Of a stretch of DNA of 64,000 nt, positions 37,403 to 46,315 are shown piece after piece (positions within the stretch are counted from its first letter, which is position 1; every line of letters begins with the position of its first letter). A program made the position numbers and the translations under genes. The DNA comes from Nocardioides iriomotensis (GTDB lineage Bacteria; Actinomycetota; Actinomycetes; Propionibacteriales; Nocardioidaceae): assembly GCF_004168035.1 (NCBI RefSeq), contig NZ_SDPU01000021.1:248001-312000 (forward strand). The letters are read 5' to 3'. The notes below the pieces were generated by a model. That model had not been told where the DNA came from, did not search any database, and was given only the letters and a program-made list of their open reading frames with translations.

Positions 37403-38197
37403 CTACGCCTCCGGCTGGCAGCGCGGGCACCAGTACGTCGCGCGCTCCTGGCCCTCGCGGCCCTGCATCGTCACCAGGATCTTCGTGCCGCACCGGCGGC
37501 AGGGCTGCTTGTCGCGGCGGTACACCCAGGTCTGCCGGCCCCGCCGGGTGTCACCGGTCGTGGTCTGCTCGACGCGCTCCTTGTTGGCCTCGAGCACGGC
37601 GTGGGCGCGCCGGACCAGCCGGTCCAGCGACGTGAGTTCCCGGGCCTCGCCGACCGGTCGCCCCGGGTGCACGCCGGCGAGGAAGCACAGCTCGGACTTG
37701 TAGAGGTTGCCGACGCCGGCCAGGTTGCGCTGGTCGAGCAAGGCGTCGGCCAGTGCCCGCTCGGGCGCCGCCTCGATGCGGCGTACCGCCTCGTCGGGGT
37801 CCCAGTCGGGGCCGAGCAGGTCCGGCCCGAGGTGCCCGACCGCGTCGTGCTCCGCCTCCCGGGGGAGCACCTCGACGATCCCGAGCGCGAACCCGACCCC
37901 GGTCCACGGCTCGGTCTCCAGCACGACGCGCGCCTCGTGGGCGGGGCGCTTCCAGCGGGTGCCCGGCTTGTACAGGTGCCAGGAGCCCTCCATCTTCAGG
38001 TGGGTGTGCAGGGTGTGGGCGTCGCCGATCCGGGTCAGCAGGTGCTTGCCGCGTGACACGGTCTCGATGACGCGCTGCCCCGCCAGGTCGAGCGTCGCGT
38101 GCGCCGGCACCCGGAAGTCCGTGCGGGTCAGCACCTCCCCGGACAGCGCCTGGTCGAGGTGCTTGGCGGTGCGCCAGACGGTGTCTCCCTCGGGCAT
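37403..38197 (-). CDS. nei: Fpg/Nei family DNA glycosylase (endonuclease VIII-like)
   Basis: A 264-residue base-excision repair enzyme. The N-terminus MPEGDTVWR gives the catalytic Pro2 and Glu3. A His-Thr-His-Leu-Lys-Met-Glu-Gly segment holds the conserved lysine. The helix-two-turn-helix (LLDQRNLAGVGNLYKSE) and the C-terminal zinc finger (CRRC then CPRC) are intact. It removes oxidised pyrimidines and similar lesions and nicks the AP site. In mycobacteria nei lies next to lhr; here lhr is about 1.7 kb away on the same strand, with the sigma/YCII pair between. Confidence 0.92.
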   Translation of the reverse strand: MPEGDTVWRTAKHLDQALSGEVLTRTDFRVPAHATLDLAGQRVIETVSRGKHLLTRIGDAHTLHTHLKMEGSWHLYKPGTRWKRPAHEARVVLETEPWTGVGFALGIVEVLPREAEHDAVGHLGPDLLGPDWDPDEAVRRIEAAPERALADALLDQRNLAGVGNLYKSELCFLAGVHPGRPVGEARELTSLDRLVRRAHAVLEANKERVEQTTTGDTRRGRQTWVYRRDKQPCRRCGTKILVTMQGREGQERATYWCPRCQPEA

Positions 38198-38239
38198 GGG
38201 GCCGAGCGTAGGACCCCGGCAGGAAAAAGTTCACCGCGG

Positions 38240-38267
38240 TGTCGAGAAGTGACGCTCGCCGTTCGTG
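38240..38267 (+). promoter_or_regulatory. candidate ECF42-type promoter of the YCII gene
   Basis: TGTCGA (38240-38245) lies about 90 nt before the YCII start. Promoters of ECF42 sigma factors carry TGTCGA at -35 and a CG(A/T)C-like -10. The best downstream matches here (CGTT at 38260, CGTG at 38264) are imperfect. Confidence 0.4.
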
Positions 38268-38334
38268 GTCAGGGGTGAGAGGGTCGCCAGCGGGGCGACC
38301 CCAGGCCTCCGGGCCGGAACCGAAGGAGTGCACC

Positions 38335-38706
38335 ATGCGCTACGCCATGATGATCTGCGTCGACGAGTCGGAGGCGGGCACGACCACCGAGAGCTCCGAT
38401 GACAACGGGATGCAGGAGATCTACGCCTGGTTCGAGAAGTGGGCCGGTGCCGGCAAGATCGCCGACGGCGGGGCCGAGCTGCAGAGCGTCAGCACCGCCC
38501 GCACGGTGCGTGGGGCGGGCGCGGACCGCAGCGTCACCGACGGACCGTTCATCGAGACCAAGGAGGCCGTCGCCGGGTTCGTGATCCTCGAGGCGGAGTC
38601 GCTCGACGAGGCGCTCGAGGTGGCCTCGACCTGGCCCGGCCTGAGCTACCCGTCCGTCGCCGTCGAGGTGCGTCCGACCGTCGACCACTCGGGCGACATG
38701 GGCTGA
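38335..38706 (+). CDS. YCII-related DGPF-domain protein
   Basis: A 123-residue protein of the YciI/DGPF family (ferredoxin-like fold). The motif SVTDGPFIETKEAVAGF (about 64-80) is the namesake DGPF. GAAGGAG (38322-38328) sets the ATG. Such proteins accompany ECF42 sigma factors, and such a gene lies convergent 16 nt away. The biochemical role is unknown; they are thought to be targets or cofactors of the sigma factor. Confidence 0.9.
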   Translation: MRYAMMICVDESEAGTTTESSDDNGMQEIYAWFEKWAGAGKIADGGAELQSVSTARTVRGAGADRSVTDGPFIETKEAVAGFVILEAESLDEALEVASTWPGLSYPSVAVEVRPTVDHSGDMG

Positions 38707-38722
38707 CGCCCGGCCCGCCCGC

Positions 38723-39937
38723 TCAGGACACCGGGTCGACCCGGCTCCTGAGCAGCGCGCGCTCGGCGGTGTTGGTCGCCAGGTCGAGCGCGCGCCGGTC
38801 GGCCGCCCGGGCCTCGTCGTCGCGGTCGAGGTCGCGGAGGAGGGCGGCACGGGTGGCGTGGAACAGGCGGTACCCGTCGAGCTCCGCGGCCAGCCCGTCG
38901 ACCTCGGCGAGCGCCACCGCGGCGCCGCGCACCTTCCAGAGCGCGATCGCGCCGTTGAGCCTGATCACGGGGTTGTCGTCCCAGCCGGCCAGCCGGTCGT
39001 AGAGCATCCCGATCTGCGGCCAGTCGGTCTCGTCGTACGACGCCGCCGTGGCGTGCAGCGCGGCGATCGCCGCCTGCGCCTGGAACGGCCCGGGTCGCCG
39101 CTTCGCGAGCGCCGCGTCGAGCCGCTCGGTGGCCGCGTCGATGCGGACGGTGTCCCACCGGCTTCGGTCCTGGTCGGCGAGCAGCACGAGCCGGCCCCAC
39201 CCGTCGAAGCGGGTGGCCGCCCGAGCCTCGTGCAGGTCGATCAGCGCGTGCAGGGCGGCCGCCTCGGGCTCGCCCGGCATCAGCCGGTCGACCAGCCGCG
39301 CCAGCTCGAGCGACTCGATGCGCAGCTCGCGGCGCTGGGGCACGTGGGCCGAGCTGGACAGGTAGCCCTCGTTGTAGACCAGGTAGACGACGGTCAGCAC
39401 CGCGGACAGGCGCGGCCCCAGCTCGTCCGGCTCGGGCACGGCGACCGGGGCGCCCGACTCGCGCAGCAGCCGCTTGGCCCGGGTGATCCGCTGGGCCATC
39501 GTCGCCTCGGGGGTGAGGAACGCCGCCGCGATCTCGGCCGTCGTCAGGCCGCACACCGCCCGCAGCGTGAGCGCGACCTGCGAGTCGCGTGGCAGCCGCG
39601 GGTCGCAGCAGCCGAACACCAGCGCGAGCCGGTCCTCGTCGTCGTCCGCGTGCGCGGACGGCGGACCTCCGGAAGCAAGCAGCCGGAGCTTCTCCGCGCC
39701 GGCCGCGTCACGGCGCGCGCGGTCGACCGCCTTGCGCGAGGCCGTGGTCATCAGCCAGCCGCCCGGGTTGGGCGGCACGCCCTCGCGCGGCCAGTGGTCG
39801 AGCGCCTCGACCCAGGCGTCCTGCACCAGGTCGTCGGCCAGGTCGACCGATCCGGTGCGGCGCGCGAGTGCGGCGCGCAGCCGGGGCAGCTCCGTGCGGT
39901 AGATGCCGGCCAGCGCCTCGTCCGACCCGCCGGTCAC
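38723..39937 (-). CDS. ECF42-like RNA polymerase sigma factor with long C-terminal extension
   Basis: A 404-residue protein. Sigma region 2 (about 10-85: DLVQDAWVEALDHWP...PPNPGGWLMTTASRKAVD) and region 4 (about 110-175: TLRAVCGLTTAEIAAAFLTPEATMAQRITRAKRLL) are clear. The extension (about 185-404) contains YLVYNEGYL and TPR-like helices, as in ECF42. There is no anti-sigma gene; in this group the extension itself is needed for activity. The adjacent DGPF protein is the usual partner. It starts at GTG overlapping the lhr stop (GTGA), so it is the last gene of that transcript. Confidence 0.9.
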   Translation of the reverse strand: MTGGSDEALAGIYRTELPRLRAALARRTGSVDLADDLVQDAWVEALDHWPREGVPPNPGGWLMTTASRKAVDRARRDAAGAEKLRLLASGGPPSAHADDDEDRLALVFGCCDPRLPRDSQVALTLRAVCGLTTAEIAAAFLTPEATMAQRITRAKRLLRESGAPVAVPEPDELGPRLSAVLTVVYLVYNEGYLSSSAHVPQRRELRIESLELARLVDRLMPGEPEAAALHALIDLHEARAATRFDGWGRLVLLADQDRSRWDTVRIDAATERLDAALAKRRPGPFQAQAAIAALHATAASYDETDWPQIGMLYDRLAGWDDNPVIRLNGAIALWKVRGAAVALAEVDGLAAELDGYRLFHATRAALLRDLDRDDEARAADRRALDLATNTAERALLRSRVDPVS

Positions 39938-42900
39938 GGCCCACCGCGCAGGCGCAGCCCCCGCGGGGTGACCACGAACCCGGCGTCCTCCAGCGCCCGT
40001 CGCAGAACGCCCGCGCGGTCGCTGCCGGCCAGGATGCTGGCGCCGTCGGCCCGCTCCACGGTCAGGCGGCCCAGTGCGCCCTCGCGCACCGCGGCGGCCA
40101 GCGCCCCGAGTCCGGAGCCGAGCAGCTCGGGCTCCTCGGTGAACGTCAGCAGGGTCTTGCCGCCGCGCTCGACGTAGACGGCGAGCTCGCCGTCGACCAG
40201 CACGACCAGCGCGCCGGCCTTGCGCCCCGGCCGGTGGCCGCTGCCGGCGGCGACCTCGCCGGTCCCGGCGTCCGCCGAGGGCGTCGACGCCCGCTCGGGC
40301 CAGGGGAGGGCCGCACCGTAGGGGTTGGCGGGATCGGTGGCGGCCAGCGCGACCGCGGTGTGCTTGGCGTCGCCCGACTCGGCACCCGGGTCGGCGCCCG
40401 ACTCGGTGCCGGACAGCTCGCGGGAGAACGACCGGAGCCGGTCGACGGCGCCGGGGACGCCGAACTGCGCGGCGCCCAGGGAGCCGACGAAGTACCCACG
40501 CCGGCACCGGCCGGACTCCTCGAACGCCGACAGCACCTTGTAGACACCCGCGAACCCGCCCGGCACCCGCTCGCTCATCACCGCGCCGCGCGTCACCACG
40601 CCGTGCCGCTCGAGCAGCCCCTCGGCGGCCGCGTGCGCACGCCGCGTCGCGTCGGCCTCGATCTCGGGCAGCAGCGACCAGCGCCCGGCCGCCGTGGCCG
40701 GGCCGGTGCGCGAGGGCAGGTCGGGCCGCCGCGGCCGCGACGACGTGCGCGCCCGCGGCGGTGGCCGGCGCGACCGGTGGGCGGTGCGGCCGCCGGACAC
40801 CAGCGCCCGCACGGGAGCCAGGGTGTCGTTGCTGAGCCGCCCGGACCAGACCAGGTCCCAGAGCGCGGCCTCCATCGACCGGTCGTCGACCGCCTCGCCG
40901 AGCACGGTGCCGACCGAGGTGGACAGCTGCCGGAAGAAGTAGGCGCCGCCGCCGGTCAGCGCGAGCTGCACCGCCTCGTGCAGCGGAGTCGACTCCAGGT
41001 CGGCGGCCAGCTCCTCGGGGTCGGGGAGCGTGAGGTGGGCGGAGTCGGCGAGGTGCAGCGACACCCAGCCGTCCGTGCCGGGCAGGCTCCCGTGACCGGC
41101 CCACACGACCTCGCCGGTCGCGGTCAGCTCGTCGAGCATCGAGGGGTGGTAGTCGACGACCCGGCTGCCGAGGACGAGCGGCTCGAGCGCGGAGGCGGGT
41201 ACGGCGCAGCCGGCGAGCTGCTCGACCACGGTGAGCACGCCGTCGACGCCGCGCAGCCGTCCGCGCTGCGAGCCTCCGGAGGGGACGACGTTCTGCCAGA
41301 CGGGCAGGAACCGGCCCAGCGTCGCCGGCTCGACGGGCTCGACCTCCTTGCGGAGCGCCGCGAGCGAGCGGCGGCGGAGCCGGCGCAGCACGTCGGCGTC
41401 GCACCACTCGGCTCCGGAGCCGGCCGGCCGGAACTCGCCCTCGAGGACCCGGCCCTGCGACGCCAGCCGGTTGAGGGTCTGGGTCACGACCGCGACCCCG
41501 AGACCCAGACGGGTGGCGACGTCGGAGACGGTGAACGGGCCGTGGGTGCGGGCGTAGCGGCCGACCAGGTCGGCGAGCGGGTCCTCGACCGGCTCGCCGA
41601 AGACCTCCGGGGTGCCGGGCGGCACCGGGACGCCGAGCCCGTCGCGGAGCCGGCCGACGTCCTCGACCGCGGCCCAGCGCTCGTCGCCGCCGATCCGCAC
41701 CTCGACGACCCGGCGCGCGTCGCGGAGCAGCTCGAGCCAGCCGGCCGGGTCGTCGGTCGACCGGGCGGCGACCTCGGCCGTCGTCAGCGGACCGAGCAGC
41801 CGGAGCAGGTCGGCGACGCCCTCGGCGTCACGCGCCTTGCGGTCGTCGGTGAGCCGCTGCAGCTCGCGCTCGAGCTCGTCGAGGGAGTCGGGGTCGAGCA
41901 GCTCGCGCAGCTCGGCCCGGCCGAGCAGCTCGGCGAGCAGGCCCTGGTCGAGGCTGAGCGCGGCGGCCCGCCGCTCGGCGACCGGGTTGTCGCCTTCGTA
42001 CATGAACGCCGCGACGTAGCCGAACAGCAGGCTGCGGGCGAACGGCGACGGCTGGGTGGTGGCCACCTCGACGGTGCGGATGCGCCGCGCGGCGAGGTCG
42101 CGCATCAGGCCGGTCAGCGCCGGCACGTCGTAGACGTCCTGCAGGCACTCCCGCACGGCCTCGAGGACGATCGGGAAGGACGGGTACTTCGAGGCGACCT
42201 CGAGCAGCTGGGCGCTGCGCTGCCGCTGCTGCCACAGCGGGGAGCGCCGGCCGGGGTCGCGGCGGGGGAGCAGCAGCGCCCGCGCGGCGCACTCGCGGAA
42301 CCGGGAGGCGAACAGCGCCGAGCCGCCCACCTCGGTGGTCACGATGTCCTCGATCTCGTCGGGCTCGAACACCACGACGTCGGCGCCCGGCGGCTCCTGG
42401 TCGGTCTCGGGGATGCGCAGCACGATGCCGTCGTCGCCGGGCAGCGCCTGGGCGTCGATGCCGTAGCGCTCGCGCAGCCGGACGCCGATCGCCAGCGCCC
42501 ACGGCGCGTGCACCTGGGCGCCGTACGGCGAGTGCACGACGAGGCGCCAGTCGCCCAGCTCGTCGCGGAACCGCTCGACGAGCACGGTGCGGTCGGTCGG
42601 GAGCGTGGTGGTCGCCTCGCGCTGCTCGGCGAGGAACGCCACGAGGTTGTCGGCGGCCCAGTCGTCGAGCCCCGCCTCGCGGCACCGGGCCGCGGCCTCG
42701 GCGGCGGGCAGCGCGGAGAGCTCGCGGGTGAACGCGCCGATCGCGGCGCCGAGCTCGGCGGGACGGCCGAGCTGGTCGCCCTTCCAGAACGGCAGCCGGC
42801 CCGGCTGGCCGGGCGCGGGGGAGACCAGCACCCGGTCGTGGGTGATGTCCTCGATCCGCCACGAGGTGGCGCCGAGCGCGAAGACGTCGCCGACGCGGGA

Positions 42901-44622
42901 CTCGTAGACCATCTCCTCGTCGAGCTCGCCGACCCGGGAGGCCTTCTCGCCCACCAGGAAGACGCCGAACAGGCCGCGGTCGGGGATGGTGCCGCCGCTG
43001 GTGACGGCGAGGCGTTGCGCGCCCGGCCGGCCGCTGAGGGTGCCGGTGACCCGGTCCCAGACGACGCGCGGGCGGAGCTCGGCGAACTCGTCGGAGGGGT
43101 AGCGGCCGCTGAGCAGGTCGAGCGTCGCGTCGAAGGCCGAGCGCGGCAGCGTCGTGAACGGGGCGGCCCGGCGGAAGACGGTGTAGAGCTCGTCGGCGTC
43201 CCAGTCGTCGACCGCGGTGGCGGCGACGACCTGCTGGGCGAGGACGTCGAGCGGGTTGGCCGGGACGTGCAGCGACTCGATCGCGCCGACTCGCATCCGC
43301 TCGACGGAGACGGCCGTGTGGACCAGGTCGCTGCGGTGCTTGGGCAGCAGCACGCCGCGGGACACCTCACCGACCTGGTGGCCGGCGCGACCGACGCGCT
43401 GGAGCGCCGAGGCCACCGACGGCGGGCTCTCGATCTGCACGACCAGGTCGACCGCGCCCATGTCGATGCCGAGCTCCAGGCTGGAGGTCGCCACGACGCA
43501 GGGCAGCCGGCCACGCTTGAGGTCGTCCTCGATCAGGGCGCGCTGCTCCTTGGACACCGAGCCGTGGTGGGCCCGGGCGATGACGGTCTCCGCGCCGCGG
43601 CTGGCGCCGGACTGCGCCATGATCTCCGCCGGTGGCCGCGGGTCGTGCTCCAGCGCGACCTCGGCGCGCTCGGTGGCGATCTCGTTGAGCCGCGCGGTCA
43701 GCCGCTCGGCGAGCCGCCGGGAGTTGGCGAACACGATCGTCGAGCGGTGCTGCTCGACCAGGTCGACGACCCGCTCCTCGACGTGCGGCCAGATCGAGCC
43801 GTGCCGGTCGGCGGCCGCGGCGGAGCCCTCGCCGGGCTCCTCGGCGACGGCGCCGAGCTCGGTCATGTCCTCGACCGGCACCACGACCTTGAGGTCCCAC
43901 TCCTTGGTGGACGCGGGCGCGACCACCTCGACCGGGCGCGGGCCGCCGAGGAAGCGGGCGACCTCCTCGACCGGCCGCACGGTCGCGGACAGGCCGATGC
44001 GCTGGGCCGGCCGCTCGAGCAGCTCGTCGAGCCGCTCCAGGGACAGCGCGAGGTGGGCGCCGCGCTTGGTGCCGGCGACGGCGTGCACCTCGTCGACGAT
44101 CACCGTCTCGACGCCGCGCAACGTCTCGCGGGCCTGGCTGGTCAGCATGAGGAACAGCGACTCGGGCGTGGTGATGAGGATGTCGGGCGGCGTGCTCGCC
44201 AGCCGGCGGCGGTCGGCCGGCGACGTGTCGCCCGACCGCACACCGACGGTGATGTCGGGGACCGGGTCGCCGAGCCGCTCGGCCGTGTGCCGGATGCCGG
44301 TCAGCGGCGCCCGCAGGTTGCGCTCGACGTCGACGGCGAGCGCCTTGAGCGGGGAGACGTAGAGGACCCGGCACCGGGACTTCTTGTCACGCTTGGCCTG
44401 CTCCCGGACCTCCCGGCTGATGGTGTCGAGCGACCACAGGAACGCCGACAGCGTCTTGCCGGACCCGGTCGGCGCCACGACCAGCGCGTTGCGGCCGGCG
44501 GACACCGCGCGCCAGGCGCCGTCCTGCGCGGCGGTGGGGGCGGCGAAGGCGGCGCGGAACCACGTGCGCGTCGGCGCGCTGAACACGTCCAGCACGTCGT
44601 CGGGTCGGGTCTCGTCCGCCAT
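39934..44622 (-). CDS. lhr: large ATP-dependent helicase Lhr
   Basis: A 1562-residue superfamily-2 helicase, size and order as in mycobacterial Lhr-Core plus a long C-terminal part. Motifs: PTAAQDGAW (Q-motif region), VAPTGSGKTLSAF (Walker A, about 47-59), TTPESL, VDEVH (DExH), GLSATVRP, TSSLELGID and QRVGRAGHQVG. Winged-helix and DUF4145/crosslink-repair-like C-terminal regions follow. It translocates 3'-5' on DNA and unwinds RNA:DNA hybrids in damage repair. The ATG at 44622 is chosen because MADETRPDDVLDVFS fits the family; GGAGGG lies very close before it. Confidence 0.93.
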   Translation of the reverse strand: MADETRPDDVLDVFSAPTRTWFRAAFAAPTAAQDGAWRAVSAGRNALVVAPTGSGKTLSAFLWSLDTISREVREQAKRDKKSRCRVLYVSPLKALAVDVERNLRAPLTGIRHTAERLGDPVPDITVGVRSGDTSPADRRRLASTPPDILITTPESLFLMLTSQARETLRGVETVIVDEVHAVAGTKRGAHLALSLERLDELLERPAQRIGLSATVRPVEEVARFLGGPRPVEVVAPASTKEWDLKVVVPVEDMTELGAVAEEPGEGSAAAADRHGSIWPHVEERVVDLVEQHRSTIVFANSRRLAERLTARLNEIATERAEVALEHDPRPPAEIMAQSGASRGAETVIARAHHGSVSKEQRALIEDDLKRGRLPCVVATSSLELGIDMGAVDLVVQIESPPSVASALQRVGRAGHQVGEVSRGVLLPKHRSDLVHTAVSVERMRVGAIESLHVPANPLDVLAQQVVAATAVDDWDADELYTVFRRAAPFTTLPRSAFDATLDLLSGRYPSDEFAELRPRVVWDRVTGTLSGRPGAQRLAVTSGGTIPDRGLFGVFLVGEKASRVGELDEEMVYESRVGDVFALGATSWRIEDITHDRVLVSPAPGQPGRLPFWKGDQLGRPAELGAAIGAFTRELSALPAAEAAARCREAGLDDWAADNLVAFLAEQREATTTLPTDRTVLVERFRDELGDWRLVVHSPYGAQVHAPWALAIGVRLRERYGIDAQALPGDDGIVLRIPETDQEPPGADVVVFEPDEIEDIVTTEVGGSALFASRFRECAARALLLPRRDPGRRSPLWQQRQRSAQLLEVASKYPSFPIVLEAVRECLQDVYDVPALTGLMRDLAARRIRTVEVATTQPSPFARSLLFGYVAAFMYEGDNPVAERRAAALSLDQGLLAELLGRAELRELLDPDSLDELERELQRLTDDRKARDAEGVADLLRLLGPLTTAEVAARSTDDPAGWLELLRDARRVVEVRIGGDERWAAVEDVGRLRDGLGVPVPPGTPEVFGEPVEDPLADLVGRYARTHGPFTVSDVATRLGLGVAVVTQTLNRLASQGRVLEGEFRPAGSGAEWCDADVLRRLRRRSLAALRKEVEPVEPATLGRFLPVWQNVVPSGGSQRGRLRGVDGVLTVVEQLAGCAVPASALEPLVLGSRVVDYHPSMLDELTATGEVVWAGHGSLPGTDGWVSLHLADSAHLTLPDPEELAADLESTPLHEAVQLALTGGGAYFFRQLSTSVGTVLGEAVDDRSMEAALWDLVWSGRLSNDTLAPVRALVSGGRTAHRSRRPPPRARTSSRPRRPDLPSRTGPATAAGRWSLLPEIEADATRRAHAAAEGLLERHGVVTRGAVMSERVPGGFAGVYKVLSAFEESGRCRRGYFVGSLGAAQFGVPGAVDRLRSFSRELSGTESGADPGAESGDAKHTAVALAATDPANPYGAALPWPERASTPSADAGTGEVAAGSGHRPGRKAGALVVLVDGELAVYVERGGKTLLTFTEEPELLGSGLGALAAAVREGALGRLTVERADGASILAGSDRAGVLRRALEDAGFVVTPRGLRLRGGP

Positions 44623-44668
44623 CCCTCCATCCTGCCGGAGCGCACCGACAGGACGGAGGGGAGCGGGC

Positions 44669-45643
44669 TCAGGGCCGCGCACGGGCGGCCAGCGCGAGCT
44701 GCGTCTCCTCCACCAGCAGCTCCATGTTCAGCTGCGCGCCGGCCGTCGCCCCGGCCGCCGCCGACGCACCCACCTGGGCGCTCAGGTCGGTGACGTTGCC
44801 GGCCACCCAGACGCCCGGCACCCCGGTGCGGCCGACCGGGTCGGCGGTCGGGACGTGCTCGCCCACGCCCGTCGGGTGCTCGACGGCCTTCAGCCCGAGC
44901 CCCGCCAGGAAGTCGGTGCGCGCGACCATCCGCGGGGCCACCACCAGCGCCTCGAGGGCGACGACGGTCCCGTCCCCGAGCCGCACGCCGGTCAGCACGT
45001 CGTCCTCGACGACGACCTCGGCGAGCGGGCCCTCGACGATCCGCACGCCGCGGACGGCCAGCTGCGCCGCCTCCTCGCCGTCCGGCACCGGGGCGAGGTG
45101 GGTGAACAGCGTGACGTCGTCGCTCCACTGCGTGAACAGCAGCGCCTGGTGCACCGACATCGGCCCGCTCGCGACCACGCCGATCGCCCGCTCGCGCACC
45201 TCCCAGCCGTGGCAGTAGGGACAGTGGATGACGTCGCGGCCCCACCGCTCCCGCAGCCCCGGTACGGCGGGCAGCTCGTCGACCAGGCCGGTCGTCACCA
45301 GCAGCCGCCGGGCGCGCACGGACCGGCCGTCGTCGAGCGTGACCGCGAAGCCGAGCCCGCCGTCCTCGCCCGGCGCCGGCGTCGCCGCCTCCACGCGGCC
45401 GTCGACCACGTGCCCGCCGTACCGGCGGACCTCCTCACGGCCGGTCGCCAGCAGCTCCCGCGGCGGCCGGCCGTCGTGGCCGAGCAGGCCGTGCACCCCC
45501 TCGGCCGGTGCGTTGCGCGGCTCGCCCGCGTCGACGACCACCACGGACCGGCGGGCCCGGGCGAGCATCAGGGCTCCGTTGAGGCCGGCGGCTCCTCCGC
45601 CGACCACCACCACGTCGTAGCCGTCCAACAGCTTGTCGGTCAT
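44669..45643 (-). CDS. thioredoxin reductase-like FAD/NAD(P) oxidoreductase
   Basis: A 324-residue low-molecular-weight flavoprotein. FAD site VVVVGGGAAGLNGALMLAR (11-29), a redox CxxC in HCPYCHGWE (Cys141, Cys144), and a C-terminal FAD loop GVWVAGNVTD. The CPYCHGWE form differs from the CATC of true TrxB and marks a side branch often paired with an XRE-cupin regulator, as here (divergent, 81 nt). No thioredoxin gene is adjacent, so the electron acceptor is unknown. AGGAGG precedes the ATG at 45643 on the minus strand. Confidence 0.88.
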   Translation of the reverse strand: MTDKLLDGYDVVVVGGGAAGLNGALMLARARRSVVVVDAGEPRNAPAEGVHGLLGHDGRPPRELLATGREEVRRYGGHVVDGRVEAATPAPGEDGGLGFAVTLDDGRSVRARRLLVTTGLVDELPAVPGLRERWGRDVIHCPYCHGWEVRERAIGVVASGPMSVHQALLFTQWSDDVTLFTHLAPVPDGEEAAQLAVRGVRIVEGPLAEVVVEDDVLTGVRLGDGTVVALEALVVAPRMVARTDFLAGLGLKAVEHPTGVGEHVPTADPVGRTGVPGVWVAGNVTDLSAQVGASAAAGATAGAQLNMELLVEETQLALAARARP

Positions 45644-45688
45644 GTCGACCACCTCCTGCGACCAGGGTGCGGACTCTTCGCCGGGAAT

Positions 45689-45714
45689 GGCAAACATCGT
45701 TGCCGTTGTGGCAA
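45689..45714. promoter_or_regulatory. candidate operator, three GGCAA/TTGCC half-sites
   Basis: ggcaa (45689-45693), ttgcc (45700-45704), ggcaa (45710-45714): two overlapping inverted repeats with 6- and 5-nt spacers. They lie in the gap between the flavoprotein and the XRE-cupin gene, the natural place for autoregulation. Confidence 0.6.
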
Positions 45715-45724
45715 AGTCGGGACC

Positions 45725-46315
45725 ATGAGCGACGACCTGGACACCGCCCTCGACGCCGTCGGCCCCCGCCTCCGCGCGCTCCGGCAGCAGCGCGAGACGA
45801 CGCTGAAAGACCTCTCCGTCGAGACCGGCATCTCCGTCAGCACGCTGTCGCGGCTGGAGTCCGGCAGCCGCAAGCCCACCCTCGAGCTGCTCCTCCCGCT
45901 GGCCCGGGCGCACGGCGTGAGCCTCGACGAGCTCGTCGACGCCCCGCCCACCGGCGACCCCCGGGTGAACCTGCGCGCGGTCACGCGGGGCGGCATGACG
46001 ATGCTCCCGCTGACCCGGCGCGCCGGAGGCATCCAGGCCTACAAGCTGGTCATCCCGGGTACGCGCCGGACGCAGCAACCGGACCCGCAGACGCACGAGG
46101 GCTACGAGTGGATCTACGTGCTCGACGGCCGGCTGCGGCTCGTGCTGGGGGAGCACGACGTGGTGATGAAGCCCGGCGAGGCCGCGGAGTTCGACACCCG
46201 GGTGCCCCACTGGTTCGGAGCCGTGGGCGCCGAGCCGGTCGAGATCCTCAGCCTCTTCGGGAAGCAGGGCGAGCGTGCCCACCTGCGGGCGCGGCCGAAG
46301 GGAGCGACGCGTTGA
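45725..46315 (+). CDS. XRE family regulator with cupin domain
   Basis: A 196-residue regulator. N-terminal HTH (about 12-68: LRQQRETTLKDLSVETGISVSTLSRLESG) and a C-terminal cupin beta-barrel (about 105-185: HEGYEWIYVLDGRLRLVLGEHDVVMKPGEAAEFDTRVPHWFG). The cupin binds a small ligand or metal and tunes DNA binding. It is divergent from the thioredoxin-reductase-like gene with GGCAA/TTGCC repeats between, so that gene is its likely target. Its stop overlaps the PAP2 start. Confidence 0.9.
   Translation: MSDDLDTALDAVGPRLRALRQQRETTLKDLSVETGISVSTLSRLESGSRKPTLELLLPLARAHGVSLDELVDAPPTGDPRVNLRAVTRGGMTMLPLTRRAGGIQAYKLVIPGTRRTQQPDPQTHEGYEWIYVLDGRLRLVLGEHDVVMKPGEAAEFDTRVPHWFGAVGAEPVEILSLFGKQGERAHLRARPKGATR

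Noticed and set aside
39589-44793. 1.7-kilocodon open frame antisense to lhr
   Set aside because: Same effect: the minus strand encodes Lhr with all helicase motifs, while this frame has none.
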